Shown: one piece after another, positions 1 to 8,192 of the stretch
How positions within the stretch are numbered: the first letter of the stretch is position 1
Layout: each line of letters starts with the position of its first letter
From: Betaproteobacteria bacterium
Lineage (GTDB): Bacteria > Pseudomonadota > Gammaproteobacteria > Burkholderiales > SG8-39
Length of the DNA: 64,000 bases
Reading direction: 5' to 3'
Assembly (NCBI GenBank): GCA_016234705.1
Contig: JACRAS010000250.1
Span: 1-64,000 of the forward strand
Notes under the pieces: model-generated
Told to the model about the DNA's origin: nothing
Database searches by the model: none
What the model saw: only the letters and a program-made list of their open reading frames with translations
Position numbers and translations under genes: made by a program

Positions 1-87
1 CCTTGTGCCCCCCTCGAATACAAAGGGCAGGATCATGTCCTATCGCCGCCGCGAATACTTTCGGTGGCTATACCGCTACGCGTTTAG

Positions 88-132
88 GTGGGGGAATTTG
101 AAGTGGCCACAAGTGGGGGAGTTTGAGTGGCC
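88..132. mobile_element. IS21-like element end (remnant)
   Basis: Two imperfect direct copies of a 20-21 bp unit lie at 88-108 and 113-132, both of the form GTGGGGGA(A/G)TTTGA(A)GTGGCC. Repeated motifs of this kind near a terminus are typical of IS21-family ends, where the transposase binds several internal repeats. No istA or istB gene is present to the left within the window, so this is either the edge of an element lying outside it or a relic. The identification rests on remembered similarity of the repeat to IS21-type ends and has not been searched. Confidence 0.45.
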
Positions 133-375
133 GCCGGGGTTGGCGCCGACCAGTTCGAATTCACGCGCGCCGCCTACCACCTGGGAAATCGCCACGTGCC
201 GGTACAGATCGGCGACGGCTTCCTGCGCATCGCGACCGATCACGTGCTTTGCGACATGCTGCTCGGGCTCGGTGCGCATGTGCAGGAAATGGAAGCTCCG
301 TTCGAGCCCGAATCCGGCGCCTATGGCGGTGGCCATGGACGTCATGATGACGCCGAGCACGGCGGTAAGATTCAC
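133..375 (-). pseudogene. truncated hypothetical protein abutting IS end
   Basis: An ATG at 375 opens a frame of about 80 residues with a hydrophobic N-terminus (Val/Met/Ala-rich, residues 1-22) followed by a polar segment containing [12 protein letters not shown]. The frame then reads through the IS-like repeats at 88-132 and stops at 76, so its natural C-terminus appears to have been replaced by insertion-sequence DNA. I recognise no function. It could also be a non-coding frame, since GC-rich DNA produces many. Confidence 0.3.
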
Positions 376-439
376 CAGTATGAGAAGAGGGAATAGGAAA
401 AGCTATCCGGGCACGAACCGACTCGTTACCTAAATAATC

Positions 440-1233
440 TTAGACCTTGCAAGTACCGGAGAAGATCGGGTCGTCGTCTTTGTCGGTGATGTAGAAAGAG
501 CCCGTTTCCAGGTCTAGACCAATACCGTCGTGTGAATTATCGGCATAAAAAACAATTCGTCCTTTCGGCTTAAGATTCGTGAATAGTTTTTAAGCTTGCC
601 TCCAATTGAGTAGACCTGTCCGTCGGTATAATGCGCCGCTATGTCCACGTCACCATCGCCATAGATTTTGAAGAAGACAGGAAGCTTCGTTCGCGAATCG
701 GCGCAGCTATAAATCACAGGGTCTTGGAAAATCGCATTGAATGGTTGATAGCCCTGCGAAACAACAAGCAACACAAGGCCTGTCACAAACATGATGGATT
801 GAGCCCGATACCGAAGTGTCTGTGCCTTTTTGATGTTCCCGACCGTCAATTCTGCGCTGGCAATGGTTTCGTCACGATCCTGCACGAGTTTGGCGGGGGC
901 GATAGTCCCACCACCTTCTAGCGGGACATCCTGCTCCCCCGTTTGCTGACGCCTCTCGAACTCGCGTCTCTCGCTTTCTAGCGTAGCAATATCGCCGTAG
1001 ACATCGTATATTCCATATACGGCTCGAATCCCTCTAAGACCGAAAATTCCTGCGAGCAACAGCGCCACCCATCCAAGAAGCTCTGCGGCGTCGCCTATCA
1101 CGAAGGAACCAAAGCGGGCTGTTTGAATCGAGAGTCCGAGGATAGCGAACGTCAGAGCGACCAGGTAGAACTCGTAGCGTTCCCGAATGCCGATGGCGAT
1201 TTGTCGATTGGGGTTCCAGTCCGTTTTTTCCAT
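440..1233 (-). pseudogene. frameshifted multi-pass membrane protein
   Basis: The intact frame from 1233 encodes 239 residues ending at 514. It has hydrophobic stretches near residues 24-45, 50-66 and 147-165 and a charged, probably helical stretch between. The last 31 residues look unnatural. If one base is added in the A5 run (minus strand; T5 at 587-591 on plus), the reading continues for about 45 plausible residues, including GRIVFYADNSHDG and ITDKDDDPIFSG, to a stop at 440-442. The likely full product is therefore about 264 residues with a soluble C-terminal domain after the last membrane segment. A real single-base deletion and a sequencing error cannot be told apart here. No family is recognised. 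Confidence 0.5.
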
Positions 1234-1546
1234 TCTTAGCCTCCTTCGGCAAAGATGCTACGCCGATTTGGCAACCCTCGTCCCAACCCCTACGACGAAA
1301 CTCAGCCACCACCGACAATAACCGCTTTCGAGTGAAGCGCCGAATAATTTTGGTTATGTAAACGCCCGGTCACCCTAGCACCCTTGCGACGATAACCGAC
1401 CGGCACCACAACCAAGAGTTCTCACTCTTGCCCGGATTGGGGAACCGGTCAGGGCACAATCAACACCTCAACCCAGTGCCCTTATTCATTTTGGCAGTGC
1501 GCGCCCGATGGAATGAATCTAATGAAATGGCGCGAAACCGCTTCAA
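1234..1546. other. intergenic stretch, no gene seen
   Basis: 313 bases between the membrane protein (reading left) and the 3' end of the DUF5615 gene. I found no convincing coding frame, tRNA or strong terminator in it. Confidence 0.4.
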
Positions 1547-1903
1547 TTACGGCCGCCGAATGCGCAACTTTCGATCCGTAAGCACGACGAAACAGCGCGC
1601 GAAGGAATCGAGGCCTTCGTCCCGAACGATGTCACCGACGCGGCTCACGAGCGCGTTGGCGCCGGGTTCACGCAGACGCACAAGCAAAAGCCCAGCGTGC
1701 GTTCCGGGCCTGAACTGGTGCACGTCCGAGAAATCCAAATCCTGGGTGATCAGGAATCGGTCGTTGCGCCGGGAGGCGCTCCAGACATCGCCATCCGACT
1801 TTCCCTTCAGCCCCTCGGATGCGACCGTGTCCACGTCGTGCCCCAAAGCCGCCAGTACCCCGGCAAGTCGGACGGGGATGTTCTCGTCGAGCTTAACCTT
1901 CAT
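1547..1903 (-). CDS. DUF5615 PIN-like toxin
   Basis: This 118-residue protein starts MKVKLDENIP and carries DRFLITQDLDFSDV, the conserved pattern of the DUF5615 PIN-like family: acidic residues at the N-terminal strand and in the TxDxDF motif, forming a presumed metal-dependent nuclease site. Such proteins are the toxin half of two-gene modules with DUF433 antitoxins. It overlaps the upstream DUF433 gene by ATGA (1900-1903), so the two are translationally coupled. Toxicity is inferred from the family and has not been shown for this copy. Confidence 0.85.
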   Translation of the reverse strand: MKVKLDENIPVRLAGVLAALGHDVDTVASEGLKGKSDGDVWSASRRNDRFLITQDLDFSDVHQFRPGTHAGLLLVRLREPGANALVSRVGDIVRDEGLDSFARCFVVLTDRKLRIRRP

Positions 1904-2145
1904 GCAAGCGAGGGCGCAGGCGGGATCGGCAAGTCCTCTTCCGCGGAAACTGCCGCGAAGGCAATGACTGCGCGTACCGCAGATTCATCGAGCGTCGGGA
2001 AGTCCTCGACGATCTGCGCAACGCTCATACCCTCGGCCAGACTCGCCAAGATGGTCCTCACGGTGACGCGAGTGCCTTTAACAACTGGCTCGCCGGCACA
2101 GATAGCAGGGTCTCGAACGATATACGGTCTGTAATTGATGATCAT
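1900..2145 (-). CDS. DUF433 antitoxin
   Basis: This 81-residue protein contains the diagnostic DUF433 core: the PAICAGEPVVKGTRVTV motif, then SLAEGMSVAQIVEDFP and a C-terminal helix, a winged-helix-like DNA-binding fold. It is expected to neutralise the DUF5615 partner encoded immediately downstream and probably to repress the operon. The ATG at 2145 is preceded by AAGGAGA at good spacing. The pair lies among gene fragments and mobile remnants, consistent with accessory DNA. Confidence 0.87.
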   Translation of the reverse strand: MIINYRPYIVRDPAICAGEPVVKGTRVTVRTILASLAEGMSVAQIVEDFPTLDESAVRAVIAFAAVSAEEDLPIPPAPSLA

Positions 2146-2391
2146 GAAACGTCTCCTTGAGTATAGGAGCCTCGGAATGCAGCGAGGTCCATGTCTTGTG
2201 GTTCAGAGCGTAGTGCACTGGCAGAATTTACCACCAGCGCCGCCGACCAAGCATCGGGGTTACGGACTGTAATCAATCGGCTCTTGCCTTGGCCTTCCAC
2301 TGTTCAAACATGGATTATCTACCGCTTGAGGTCCTAGCGCATACAGCAGTCCGGAAGGTTGCTCTGGTGCAATGCTTTCGGGCCAGCGATG

Positions 2392-2889
2392 CTAGTCGGA
2401 CTTCATCGCCAATTTCGACAGCTTCGGTATGGCATCGAGCGCGAGATCGAAGTACTTGCGGTCTCGCTCCACACCCACGCTTTCGTAGCCGATGGCCTCG
2501 CAGGCTGCGAGGGTCGATCCGGAGCCTGCGAAGGGGTCCAGCACGACGCCTTTGCCGAGCGGCAAGACCCCCCGGACCAATTGCCGCAGAAATGCTTGCG
2601 GTTTGAGGCTCGGGTGCTGAGCCAGCGCCCGCTCGGCGGCGCGGGTGGGCGCAGAGGCAATTACATCGCCGAAAGGGCGCTCTGCCGAAATCCGTCTGAA
2701 CCCGCCGGTACCCCATTTACGCAGGTTGTCCTGCACACGACCGTCGAGAGGCTTGCGGAATACCAGCCAGGGCTCCCACATGGACCTCGGCATGACGCTC
2801 ACGCCCGAGAACTCGACATGGGCATCCTTCGGACGATCGCCGCCGCGCATAGTCATCGTTAACCTGACGATTTCGCTGCTGGAGCCGCC
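2392..2889 (-). pseudogene. C-terminal fragment of site-specific DNA methyltransferase
   Basis: The last roughly 155 residues of this frame (from MTMRGGDRPKD at 2856) read as the C-terminal half of an N4-cytosine/N6-adenine DNA methyltransferase: WEPWLVFRKP, a WGTGGFRR stretch, HPSLKPQAFLRQLV and the AdoMet motif DPFAGSGST. The N-terminal DPPY-type catalytic motif is missing because the upstream DNA is occupied by the regulator gene ending at 2904. The frame does continue leftward through the regulator (to 3336), but that part is only an out-of-frame reading. It is probably an inactive relic of a phage or restriction-modification cassette. Confidence 0.65.
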
Positions 2890-2903
2890 GCGCGAATGCG
2901 GCG

Positions 2904-3317
2904 TTACTGCTTGCCTTCCAGCCGCAGCAGCGCGCGCACCATTTCGAGCACCATCTTCTTGTGCGGCTCGTCGAGCAGTTCGAGCTTTTTCATCACCCAG
3001 GCGGGATCCAGCGCATAAGAGGCAAGGTCCTGCTTCGCCGCCGCCCCGCCCCGCTCTTCCTTGCGCTCGGCTTCGCCGAATCTTAGCCATTGCGGCGTGA
3101 CTTCCAGCCACAAGGCCAGGGCACGGATCTTGTCCTGCGACGGCAGCGCCTTGCCGGCAAGCCACTTTCGGATCGCCTGCGCCGTCACCGGGTCGCCGTG
3201 GTAGCGCAGGTTGAATTCGCGCGCGACCTGCGTGGGACTGTCCGCGTCGACGCGGACCTTGCGCATCGCCTCCTTGAAGCGCCTGCTGAAACCCTGTTTT
3301 TCGTCGACGAGAACCAT
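2904..3317 (-). CDS. XRE-type transcriptional regulator
   Basis: This 137-residue protein has an N-terminal helix-turn-helix domain (residues about 12-70: FKEAMRKVRVD, TQVAREFNLRY, VTAQAIRKWLAGKALPSQDKI, then LEVTPQWLRFG), resembling phage-type Cro/CI regulators. A charged linker follows, then a C-terminal helix that may mediate dimerisation. The ATG at 3317 overlaps a perfect inverted repeat (3316-3340), which suggests autoregulation. It diverges from the GGDEF gene to the right, and the methyltransferase fragment follows it, as in phage-derived control regions. Confidence 0.7.
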   Translation of the reverse strand: MVLVDEKQGFSRRFKEAMRKVRVDADSPTQVAREFNLRYHGDPVTAQAIRKWLAGKALPSQDKIRALALWLEVTPQWLRFGEAERKEERGGAAAKQDLASYALDPAWVMKKLELLDEPHKKMVLEMVRALLRLEGKQ

Positions 3318-3340
3318 GCTTGGAAAGTATCACCAAGCAT
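3316..3340. promoter_or_regulatory. inverted repeat, candidate operator
   Basis: ATGCTTGG (3316-3323) and CCAAGCAT (3333-3340) form a perfect 8-bp inverted repeat with a 9-base spacer. It spans the start codon of the XRE-type gene and lies upstream of the divergent GGDEF gene. A TATAAT hexamer follows at 3371-3376 for the rightward gene, without a clear -35. Confidence 0.35.
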
Positions 3341-3442
3341 GACCGCTAGCGGATACTAAAGGTTGCTTTTTATAATAACTGACAGTAACATATCCCGTTG
3401 ATTTGCGCAGGTGCCCGGCTCGACAACCCGCAGGGAGTTTCC

Positions 3443-4348
3443 GTGACTTGGTTCGGACACGATCTTTCGAAAGTGATCGAGCAGATGCCGATCGGCGTGG
3501 CGGTGACGCTGCCGCACGGTGCGATCGAATACGCCAACCCGCACCTGCGTCGATGGCTAGGCCTGAGCGTTGAACGGGTATTGGGAGCGAATCTTGCGCA
3601 ATTCAGGTCTGGAAGCGACGCGTTCCCGGAGCGGATCGTCAGGAAAACGCTGCTGACCGGCGAATCCTGGCAAGGGGAGACTGAGTTCAAGGCCGGAACG
3701 GATGAAATCCGCCATGCACTCGAACTGGCGTGTCCGCTGCACGACAACAGCGGACACATTACCCACTTCATCCATTTTTTGCAGGACATCGGCGCGCTCA
3801 AGCTGACGCAGGTGCTGAACAAGCTGGCGTTCTACGACAACTTGACCGGCCTGCCCAACCGCAACCTGTTCGTCGAGCGCCTGTCCAGAGCCATGGACGC
3901 GGCGCAGCGCAATCGCGTTGGCCTGGCCCTGCTCTACATCGATATCGACCACTTCAAGCGCATCAACGACGCCTTCGGACACGACGCCGGCGACGAACTG
4001 CTGCGCCAGCTCGCCGTCCGCCTGCAACAATGTTTGCGCAAAACCGACACCGTCGCGCGCCTGGGCGGGGACGAGTTTGTGATCATTCTCGAGCAGATCT
4101 CCGACACATCGCTTGCGATCGGAATGGTTGAGAACCTTATCGAGACCTGCTGCGGCGATTACGAGCTGCGGGGCCGCAGTCAACGCGTGACGCTGAGCAT
4201 CGGCGTCAGCCTGTATCCACACGACGCGAAAGACATGGATGCCTTGCTCAAATGCGCCGATACCGCCATGTACGGCGCCAAGGCCTCGGGCAGAAACGGC
4301 TTTCATCTTTCCGAGCCGGCGCCGAAAAAGCAATACGGCGTCGCGTAG
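3443..4348 (+). CDS. PAS-GGDEF diguanylate cyclase
   Basis: This protein makes cyclic di-GMP from two GTP. An N-terminal PAS-like sensor (about residues 10-110) is followed by a GGDEF domain with DNLTGLPNR, the GGDEF signature (about residues 208-212) and an RKTD inhibitory site exactly five residues before it. Catalysis and product feedback are therefore both likely intact. There is no membrane segment, so the signal is probably cytoplasmic. The GTG at 3443 is preferred because AGGGAG lies just upstream; a TTG at 3398 would add 15 unconvincing residues. A pilus locus lies in the same window, but no direct link to this gene is visible. Confidence 0.88.
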   Translation: MTWFGHDLSKVIEQMPIGVAVTLPHGAIEYANPHLRRWLGLSVERVLGANLAQFRSGSDAFPERIVRKTLLTGESWQGETEFKAGTDEIRHALELACPLHDNSGHITHFIHFLQDIGALKLTQVLNKLAFYDNLTGLPNRNLFVERLSRAMDAAQRNRVGLALLYIDIDHFKRINDAFGHDAGDELLRQLAVRLQQCLRKTDTVARLGGDEFVIILEQISDTSLAIGMVENLIETCCGDYELRGRSQRVTLSIGVSLYPHDAKDMDALLKCADTAMYGAKASGRNGFHLSEPAPKKQYGVA

Positions 4349-4405
4349 CGCGCGGCGGCCGGTCCGCCCGATCAAGAGTGTGACATTACTCTAACTCGCT
4401 TCGGC

Positions 4406-4456
4406 CGGCTCGGCGTGGTCACCAACGACATCTATACCAAGGAAGACGCGCAGTTC
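4406..4456 (+). pseudogene. scrap of urease accessory gene ureG
   Basis: Seventeen codons read RLGVVTNDIYTKEDAQF, matching the highly conserved VVTNDIYTKEDA strand of the UreG/HypB-type GTPases, specifically UreG. No flanking UreG sequence survives: the P-loop should lie upstream and is absent. It is a relic left by deletion and overlaps a ppc-like scrap on the other strand. Confidence 0.55.
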
Positions 4457-4563
4457 CCGGTGCGCTCCTGCAGCACCCGCCCGAGCACCCGCCCCAGAAG
4501 GCGCACGTCTTCGCGCAGTTCGGCTTCGAGATCGGCTGGGTGGTGTACGTTCGGATCGCTCAC
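4432..4563 (-). pseudogene. N-terminal scrap of phosphoenolpyruvate carboxylase
   Basis: A 43-residue frame from GTG at 4563 contains ELREDVRLLGRVLGRVLQE, very like the LREDIRLLGxLLG motif that opens PEP carboxylases. The frame then enters unrelated sequence and stops at 4432. The rest of the roughly 900-residue enzyme is missing. Together with the ureG scrap this marks a rearrangement breakpoint. Confidence 0.5.
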
Positions 4564-4566
4564 GCC

Positions 4567-4603
4567 GGGTTCGCTCAGGTCAGGGTTCGCTCAGGTCAGG
4601 GTT
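4567..4603. repeat. 16-bp tandem duplication
   Basis: GGGTTCGCTCAGGTCA occurs at 4567-4582 and again at 4583-4598, followed by a partial third copy GGGTT (4599-4603). It overlaps the stop codon of the downstream MBL-hydrolase gene and sits at the edge of the ppc scrap. Confidence 0.8.
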
Positions 4604-5252
4604 GAGCACGTTCGAGCATGCTGTCCGCAACGAACGGGTTCGATTCGCGCTCCTCGCCAAAGGTCGAGGTCGGCCCGTGGCCGGGGATAAAGGTCACGTC
4701 CCGCCCCAGCGGCCAGAGCTGCTCGCGGATGGAGCGGATCAGGGTGGCATGATCGCCGCGCGGCAGATCGGTGCGCCCGATCGAACCGGCGAACAGCACG
4801 TCGCCCACCAGCGCCAGGCGGTACTCGGGGCTAAAAAAAATCACGTGGCCGGGCGTGTGGCCCGGGCAATGGCGCACCTGCAGCTCCACCTTGCCAAAGC
4901 GCACGCTGTCACCGCCGGCGAACCAGCGCGCCGGCGTGAACCCCTGCAATTGCGGAAAACCGAAGCGCAGGCCCTGCTGCGGCAAATCGTCGATCAGGAA
5001 GCGGTCGTCGAGATGCGGAACTTCGACCGGCAGGCCGAGTTGTTGGGATAACTGCGCCGTCCCGCCACAGTGGTCGATGTGGCCGTGGGTGAGCAGGATT
5101 TTCTCCAACGCCACGCCCTGCCGCTTCACCGCATCGAGTATCAACTCCACATCGCCGCCCGGATCGACTACCGCGGCTTTTTTGGTTTGTTCGCACACCA
5201 AGAGCGAACAGTTCTGCTGGAACGGGGTGACCGGAATGATGGTGACTTTCAT
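4596..5252 (-). CDS. MBL-fold metallo-hydrolase (glyoxalase II-like)
   Basis: This 218-residue cytoplasmic enzyme has the dinuclear zinc motif THGHIDHCGG (HxHxDH), a second metal histidine in HCPGHTPGH, an Asp in LALVGDVLF and the final His in FIPGHGPTS. Its length matches the YcbL/GloB-like hydrolases, which cleave hydroxyacylglutathione or related thioesters. It lacks the extra C-terminal domain of classical GloB (about 255 residues), so the substrate is uncertain. The ATG at 5252 is the natural start. It lies downstream of korB on the same strand, separated by 34 bases. Confidence 0.85.
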   Translation of the reverse strand: MKVTIIPVTPFQQNCSLLVCEQTKKAAVVDPGGDVELILDAVKRQGVALEKILLTHGHIDHCGGTAQLSQQLGLPVEVPHLDDRFLIDDLPQQGLRFGFPQLQGFTPARWFAGGDSVRFGKVELQVRHCPGHTPGHVIFFSPEYRLALVGDVLFAGSIGRTDLPRGDHATLIRSIREQLWPLGRDVTFIPGHGPTSTFGEERESNPFVADSMLERAQP

Positions 5253-5286
5253 GTGACCTCGAAGAGAGGGCCCGACGGGCGGGGCG

Positions 5287-6342
5287 CTAGCGCAATGCGG
5301 CGTTCAACTTCTCCAGCACCCCGGCCCCCGGACAAAGCTCCTTTACCCCGAGCTGGTTGAACGGCGTGTCCACGGTGTTGAGGTGGGCGTGAAGATCTTC
5401 CGCGTCGGGACGGATATAGAGCAGCCCGGTGACGAGTTCGCCCTTGGCCTGATGCTCGGCGATGTAGTTCTGCGCCTTGACGCGGTCCAGCGGGTCGTAC
5501 TCGGGATGGGTCTTGCGCAGGCGCAGGATGGAGCCGTCGTGCTGCGCCACGTCGATCACGGCGCCGTCCGGGTAATCGACCTCGATCGCGTCGCGCGCCG
5601 GCCAGAAGTCGAGCCGGTTGACGCTCTCATTGTGCTCGCGCACGTAATCGTAGCTCTTGGTGCTGCCCTCGTGGTTGTTGAACGCGACGCAAGGGCTGAC
5701 GATGTCGATGAACGCCGCGCCCTCATGCGCGATCGCCCCCTTGACCAGCGGCACGAGCTGTTGCTTGTCGCCGGAAAAGCCGCGCGCGACGTAGGTCGCG
5801 CCAAGCTGCAGCGCGAGCGACACCGTATCCACCGGCGCATCGCGATTGACCACGCCGCGCTTGGACTTCGATCCCGCGTCGGCGGTGGCGGAGAACTGGC
5901 CCTTGGTCAGGCCGTAGACGCCGTTGTTCTCGAGGATGTAGGTCAGGTTCACGCCGCGGCGCATGATGTGCGCGAACTGGCCGATGCCGATCGAGGCCGA
6001 GTCGCCGTCGCCGGAGACGCCGAGGTAGATCAGCTCGCGGTTGGCGAGGTTGGCGCCGGTCAGCACCGAGGGCATCCTTCCGTGCACGCTGTTGAAGCCG
6101 TGCGAGCTGCCGAGGAAATAATCTGGTGTCTTCGAGCTGCAGCCGATGCCGGAGAGCTTGGCCACGCGGTGCGGCTGGATGTCGAGCTCCCAGCAAGCCT
6201 GGATAATGGCAGCCGAGATCGAGTCGTGGCCGCAGCCGGCGCAGAGCGTGGAAATCTTGCCTTCGTAGTCGCGGCGGGTGTAGCCGACCTTGTTCTTTTG
6301 CAGCGTCGGGTGATGCAGCGTGGGTTTGGTCAGGTAGGTCAT
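5287..6342 (-). CDS. korB: 2-oxoacid:ferredoxin oxidoreductase, beta subunit
   Basis: This 351-residue thiamine-diphosphate subunit contains CAGCGHDSISAAI, the ThDP/Mg motif GDGDSASIGIGQF with the ENNGVYGLTKGQ segment, and IDIVSPCVAFNNHEGSTKSY, all typical of KorB/PorB. With KorA it oxidatively decarboxylates a 2-oxoacid, most probably 2-oxoglutarate, to the acyl-CoA and reduces ferredoxin. Only two bases separate it from the korA stop-side boundary (6345), so it is co-transcribed as the last gene of a korC-like/korA/korB operon. The substrate is inferred from the overall form and is not proven. Confidence 0.9.
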   Translation of the reverse strand: MTYLTKPTLHHPTLQKNKVGYTRRDYEGKISTLCAGCGHDSISAAIIQACWELDIQPHRVAKLSGIGCSSKTPDYFLGSSHGFNSVHGRMPSVLTGANLANRELIYLGVSGDGDSASIGIGQFAHIMRRGVNLTYILENNGVYGLTKGQFSATADAGSKSKRGVVNRDAPVDTVSLALQLGATYVARGFSGDKQQLVPLVKGAIAHEGAAFIDIVSPCVAFNNHEGSTKSYDYVREHNESVNRLDFWPARDAIEVDYPDGAVIDVAQHDGSILRLRKTHPEYDPLDRVKAQNYIAEHQAKGELVTGLLYIRPDAEDLHAHLNTVDTPFNQLGVKELCPGAGVLEKLNAALR

Positions 6343-6344
6343 CG

Positions 6345-8192
6345 CTAGGCCGCCTTGTGTTTTTTCAGCGGACGCACGTTCAGCGCCGCGGCCATCTCGG
6401 CGATCTCGCGGACGATGAAGCGCGCGGTGATCGGGGTGCCGTCGTAATGCAGCACGGGAATCAGGCTGGCGGGGTTGATGTGGGCCTCGTTCACCAGCAG
6501 GTTTTTCAGTTGCGCGTCCCGGTTCTGCTCGACCACGAACACCTTCGAGTGCGCGGCGGCAAAGTCGGCGATCTCGTCCTGGAACGGAAACGCGCGCACG
6601 CGCAGGGCGTTGACGTAGATGCCCATCGCCGCGAGCGCGTCCAGCGCTTCGGCCATCGCCGGGCTGGTGGAACCGAAATAGAACGCGCCGAAGCGCGCGG
6701 GATACTGCGCGGCGGTGAGCAAGGCCTTGGGCACCAGCGTCTTCGCGGTCTCGAATTTTTTCAGCAGCCGCTGCATGTTGTCGACATAATCCGGGCCCGC
6801 CTCGCTGTAGCCCGCGTAGCGGTCCTTGGTCGTGCCGCGGGTGAAATAGGCGCCGCGCGTGGGGTGAGTGCCGGGGTAGGTGCGGTAGGCAATGCCGTCG
6901 CCGTCCACGTCCAGATAGCGGCCGAAGTCCTTGCCCGCCTGCAACTCCTCGGCGCTCATGACCTTGCCGCGGTCGTAGACCTTGGCGTCATCCCACTCGA
7001 GCGGATCGCACAGGCGCGTATTCATGCCGATATCCAGATCGGTCATCACGAACACTGGCGTCTGCAAGCGGTCGGCGAGGTCCAGCGCCAGCGCGGTGAA
7101 CTCGAAGCATTCTTTCGGGTCTTCGGGGAACAGCAGCACATGCTTGGTGTCGCCGTGGGAGGCGTAGGCGGTGGACAGAATGTCCGACTGCTGCGTGCGC
7201 GTGGGCATGCCGGTGGAGGGCCCGCCGCGCTGCACGTCGATGATGGTCACCGGAATCTCGGCAAAGTAGGCGAGGCCGATGAACTCGGTCATGAGCGAGA
7301 TGCCCGGGCCGGAGGTGGCGGTGAAGGCGCGCGCGCCGTTCCAGCCGGCGCCGGTGACGATACCTATCGAGGCGAGTTCGTCTTCGGCCTGCACGATGGC
7401 GAACTTGTTCTTGCCGCTCGCCTCATCCACGCGCAGCCGCTTGCAGTAGCGCTCGAACGCTTCGGCCACCGAAGAGGACGGTGTGATCGGGTACCAGGCG
7501 CACACGGTGGCGCCGCCGTAGACCGCGCCCAGCGCCGTGGCGCTGTTGCCTTCGATGAAGATCTTGTTGCCAACGGCGTCGGCGCGCTTGACCCGCAGGC
7601 CGATCGGGCAGTTGAGGTGGGCGAGCGCGTAGTCGCGCCCCATCTGCATCGCGTTCAGGTTGGGCTTCAACAGCTTTTCCTTGCCCTTGTACTGCTCGCC
7701 GATCAGCTCGGCGATCGCGCCGGCGTCCAGGTCGAGCAGCGCGGCGAGCGCGCCGACGTAAATGATGTTCTTGAACAGCTGCCGCTGGCGCGAGTCGTTG
7801 TAAGTGGCGTTGCAGATGTCGGTGAGCGGCATGCCGATGACGTTGATGTCGTCGCGCAGCCTCGACGCCGGCAGCGGCCGGGTGTTGTCGTAGAAAAGGT
7901 AGCCGCCGGGCTCGATCTCGGCCAGGTCCTGGTTCCAGGTCTGCGGGTTCATCGCCACCATCAGGTCCACCCCGCCGCGGCGGCCAAGCCAGCCCTTCTC
8001 CGTCACCCGCACCTCGTACCAGGTGGGCAGGCCCTGGATATTGGAGGGAAAAATATTGCGCGGGCTCACCGGCACGCCCATCCTGAGGATGGAGCGGGCG
8101 AACAACTCGTTGGCCGAGGCCGAGCCCGAGCCATTGACGTTGGCAAACTTGATGACGAAGTCGTTAACCGATTCGATGCGTTTTGTACTCAT
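6345..8192 (-). CDS. korA: 2-oxoacid:ferredoxin oxidoreductase, alpha subunit (gamma-alpha fusion)
   Basis: This protein has 615 residues. The first roughly 180 form the gamma domain (GSGSASANELFARSIL and a GYLFYDN segment). The rest is the alpha domain with YPITPSSSVAEAF, QAEDELASIGIVTGAGWNG and TSGPGISLMTEF. The fusion is the usual form of KorA in aerobic and facultative bacteria. The ATG at 8192 overlaps the stop of the upstream flavoprotein gene (ATGA), showing translational coupling. A longer frame to 8684 exists but runs antiparallel to nothing useful and is just an alternative reading of the upstream gene. Confidence 0.9.
   Translation of the reverse strand: MSTKRIESVNDFVIKFANVNGSGSASANELFARSILRMGVPVSPRNIFPSNIQGLPTWYEVRVTEKGWLGRRGGVDLMVAMNPQTWNQDLAEIEPGGYLFYDNTRPLPASRLRDDINVIGMPLTDICNATYNDSRQRQLFKNIIYVGALAALLDLDAGAIAELIGEQYKGKEKLLKPNLNAMQMGRDYALAHLNCPIGLRVKRADAVGNKIFIEGNSATALGAVYGGATVCAWYPITPSSSVAEAFERYCKRLRVDEASGKNKFAIVQAEDELASIGIVTGAGWNGARAFTATSGPGISLMTEFIGLAYFAEIPVTIIDVQRGGPSTGMPTRTQQSDILSTAYASHGDTKHVLLFPEDPKECFEFTALALDLADRLQTPVFVMTDLDIGMNTRLCDPLEWDDAKVYDRGKVMSAEELQAGKDFGRYLDVDGDGIAYRTYPGTHPTRGAYFTRGTTKDRYAGYSEAGPDYVDNMQRLLKKFETAKTLVPKALLTAAQYPARFGAFYFGSTSPAMAEALDALAAMGIYVNALRVRAFPFQDEIADFAAAHSKVFVVEQNRDAQLKNLLVNEAHINPASLIPVLHYDGTPITARFIVREIAEMAAALNVRPLKKHKAA

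Noticed and set aside
2890-3336. N-terminal 150 residues joined to the methyltransferase fragment
   Set aside because: This part is the regulator gene read in another frame; it shows none of the expected methyltransferase motifs such as DPPY.
4567-4603. Possible start of a CRISPR-like array
   Set aside because: The copies are directly adjacent with no spacers and only two full units exist. No cas gene is near.
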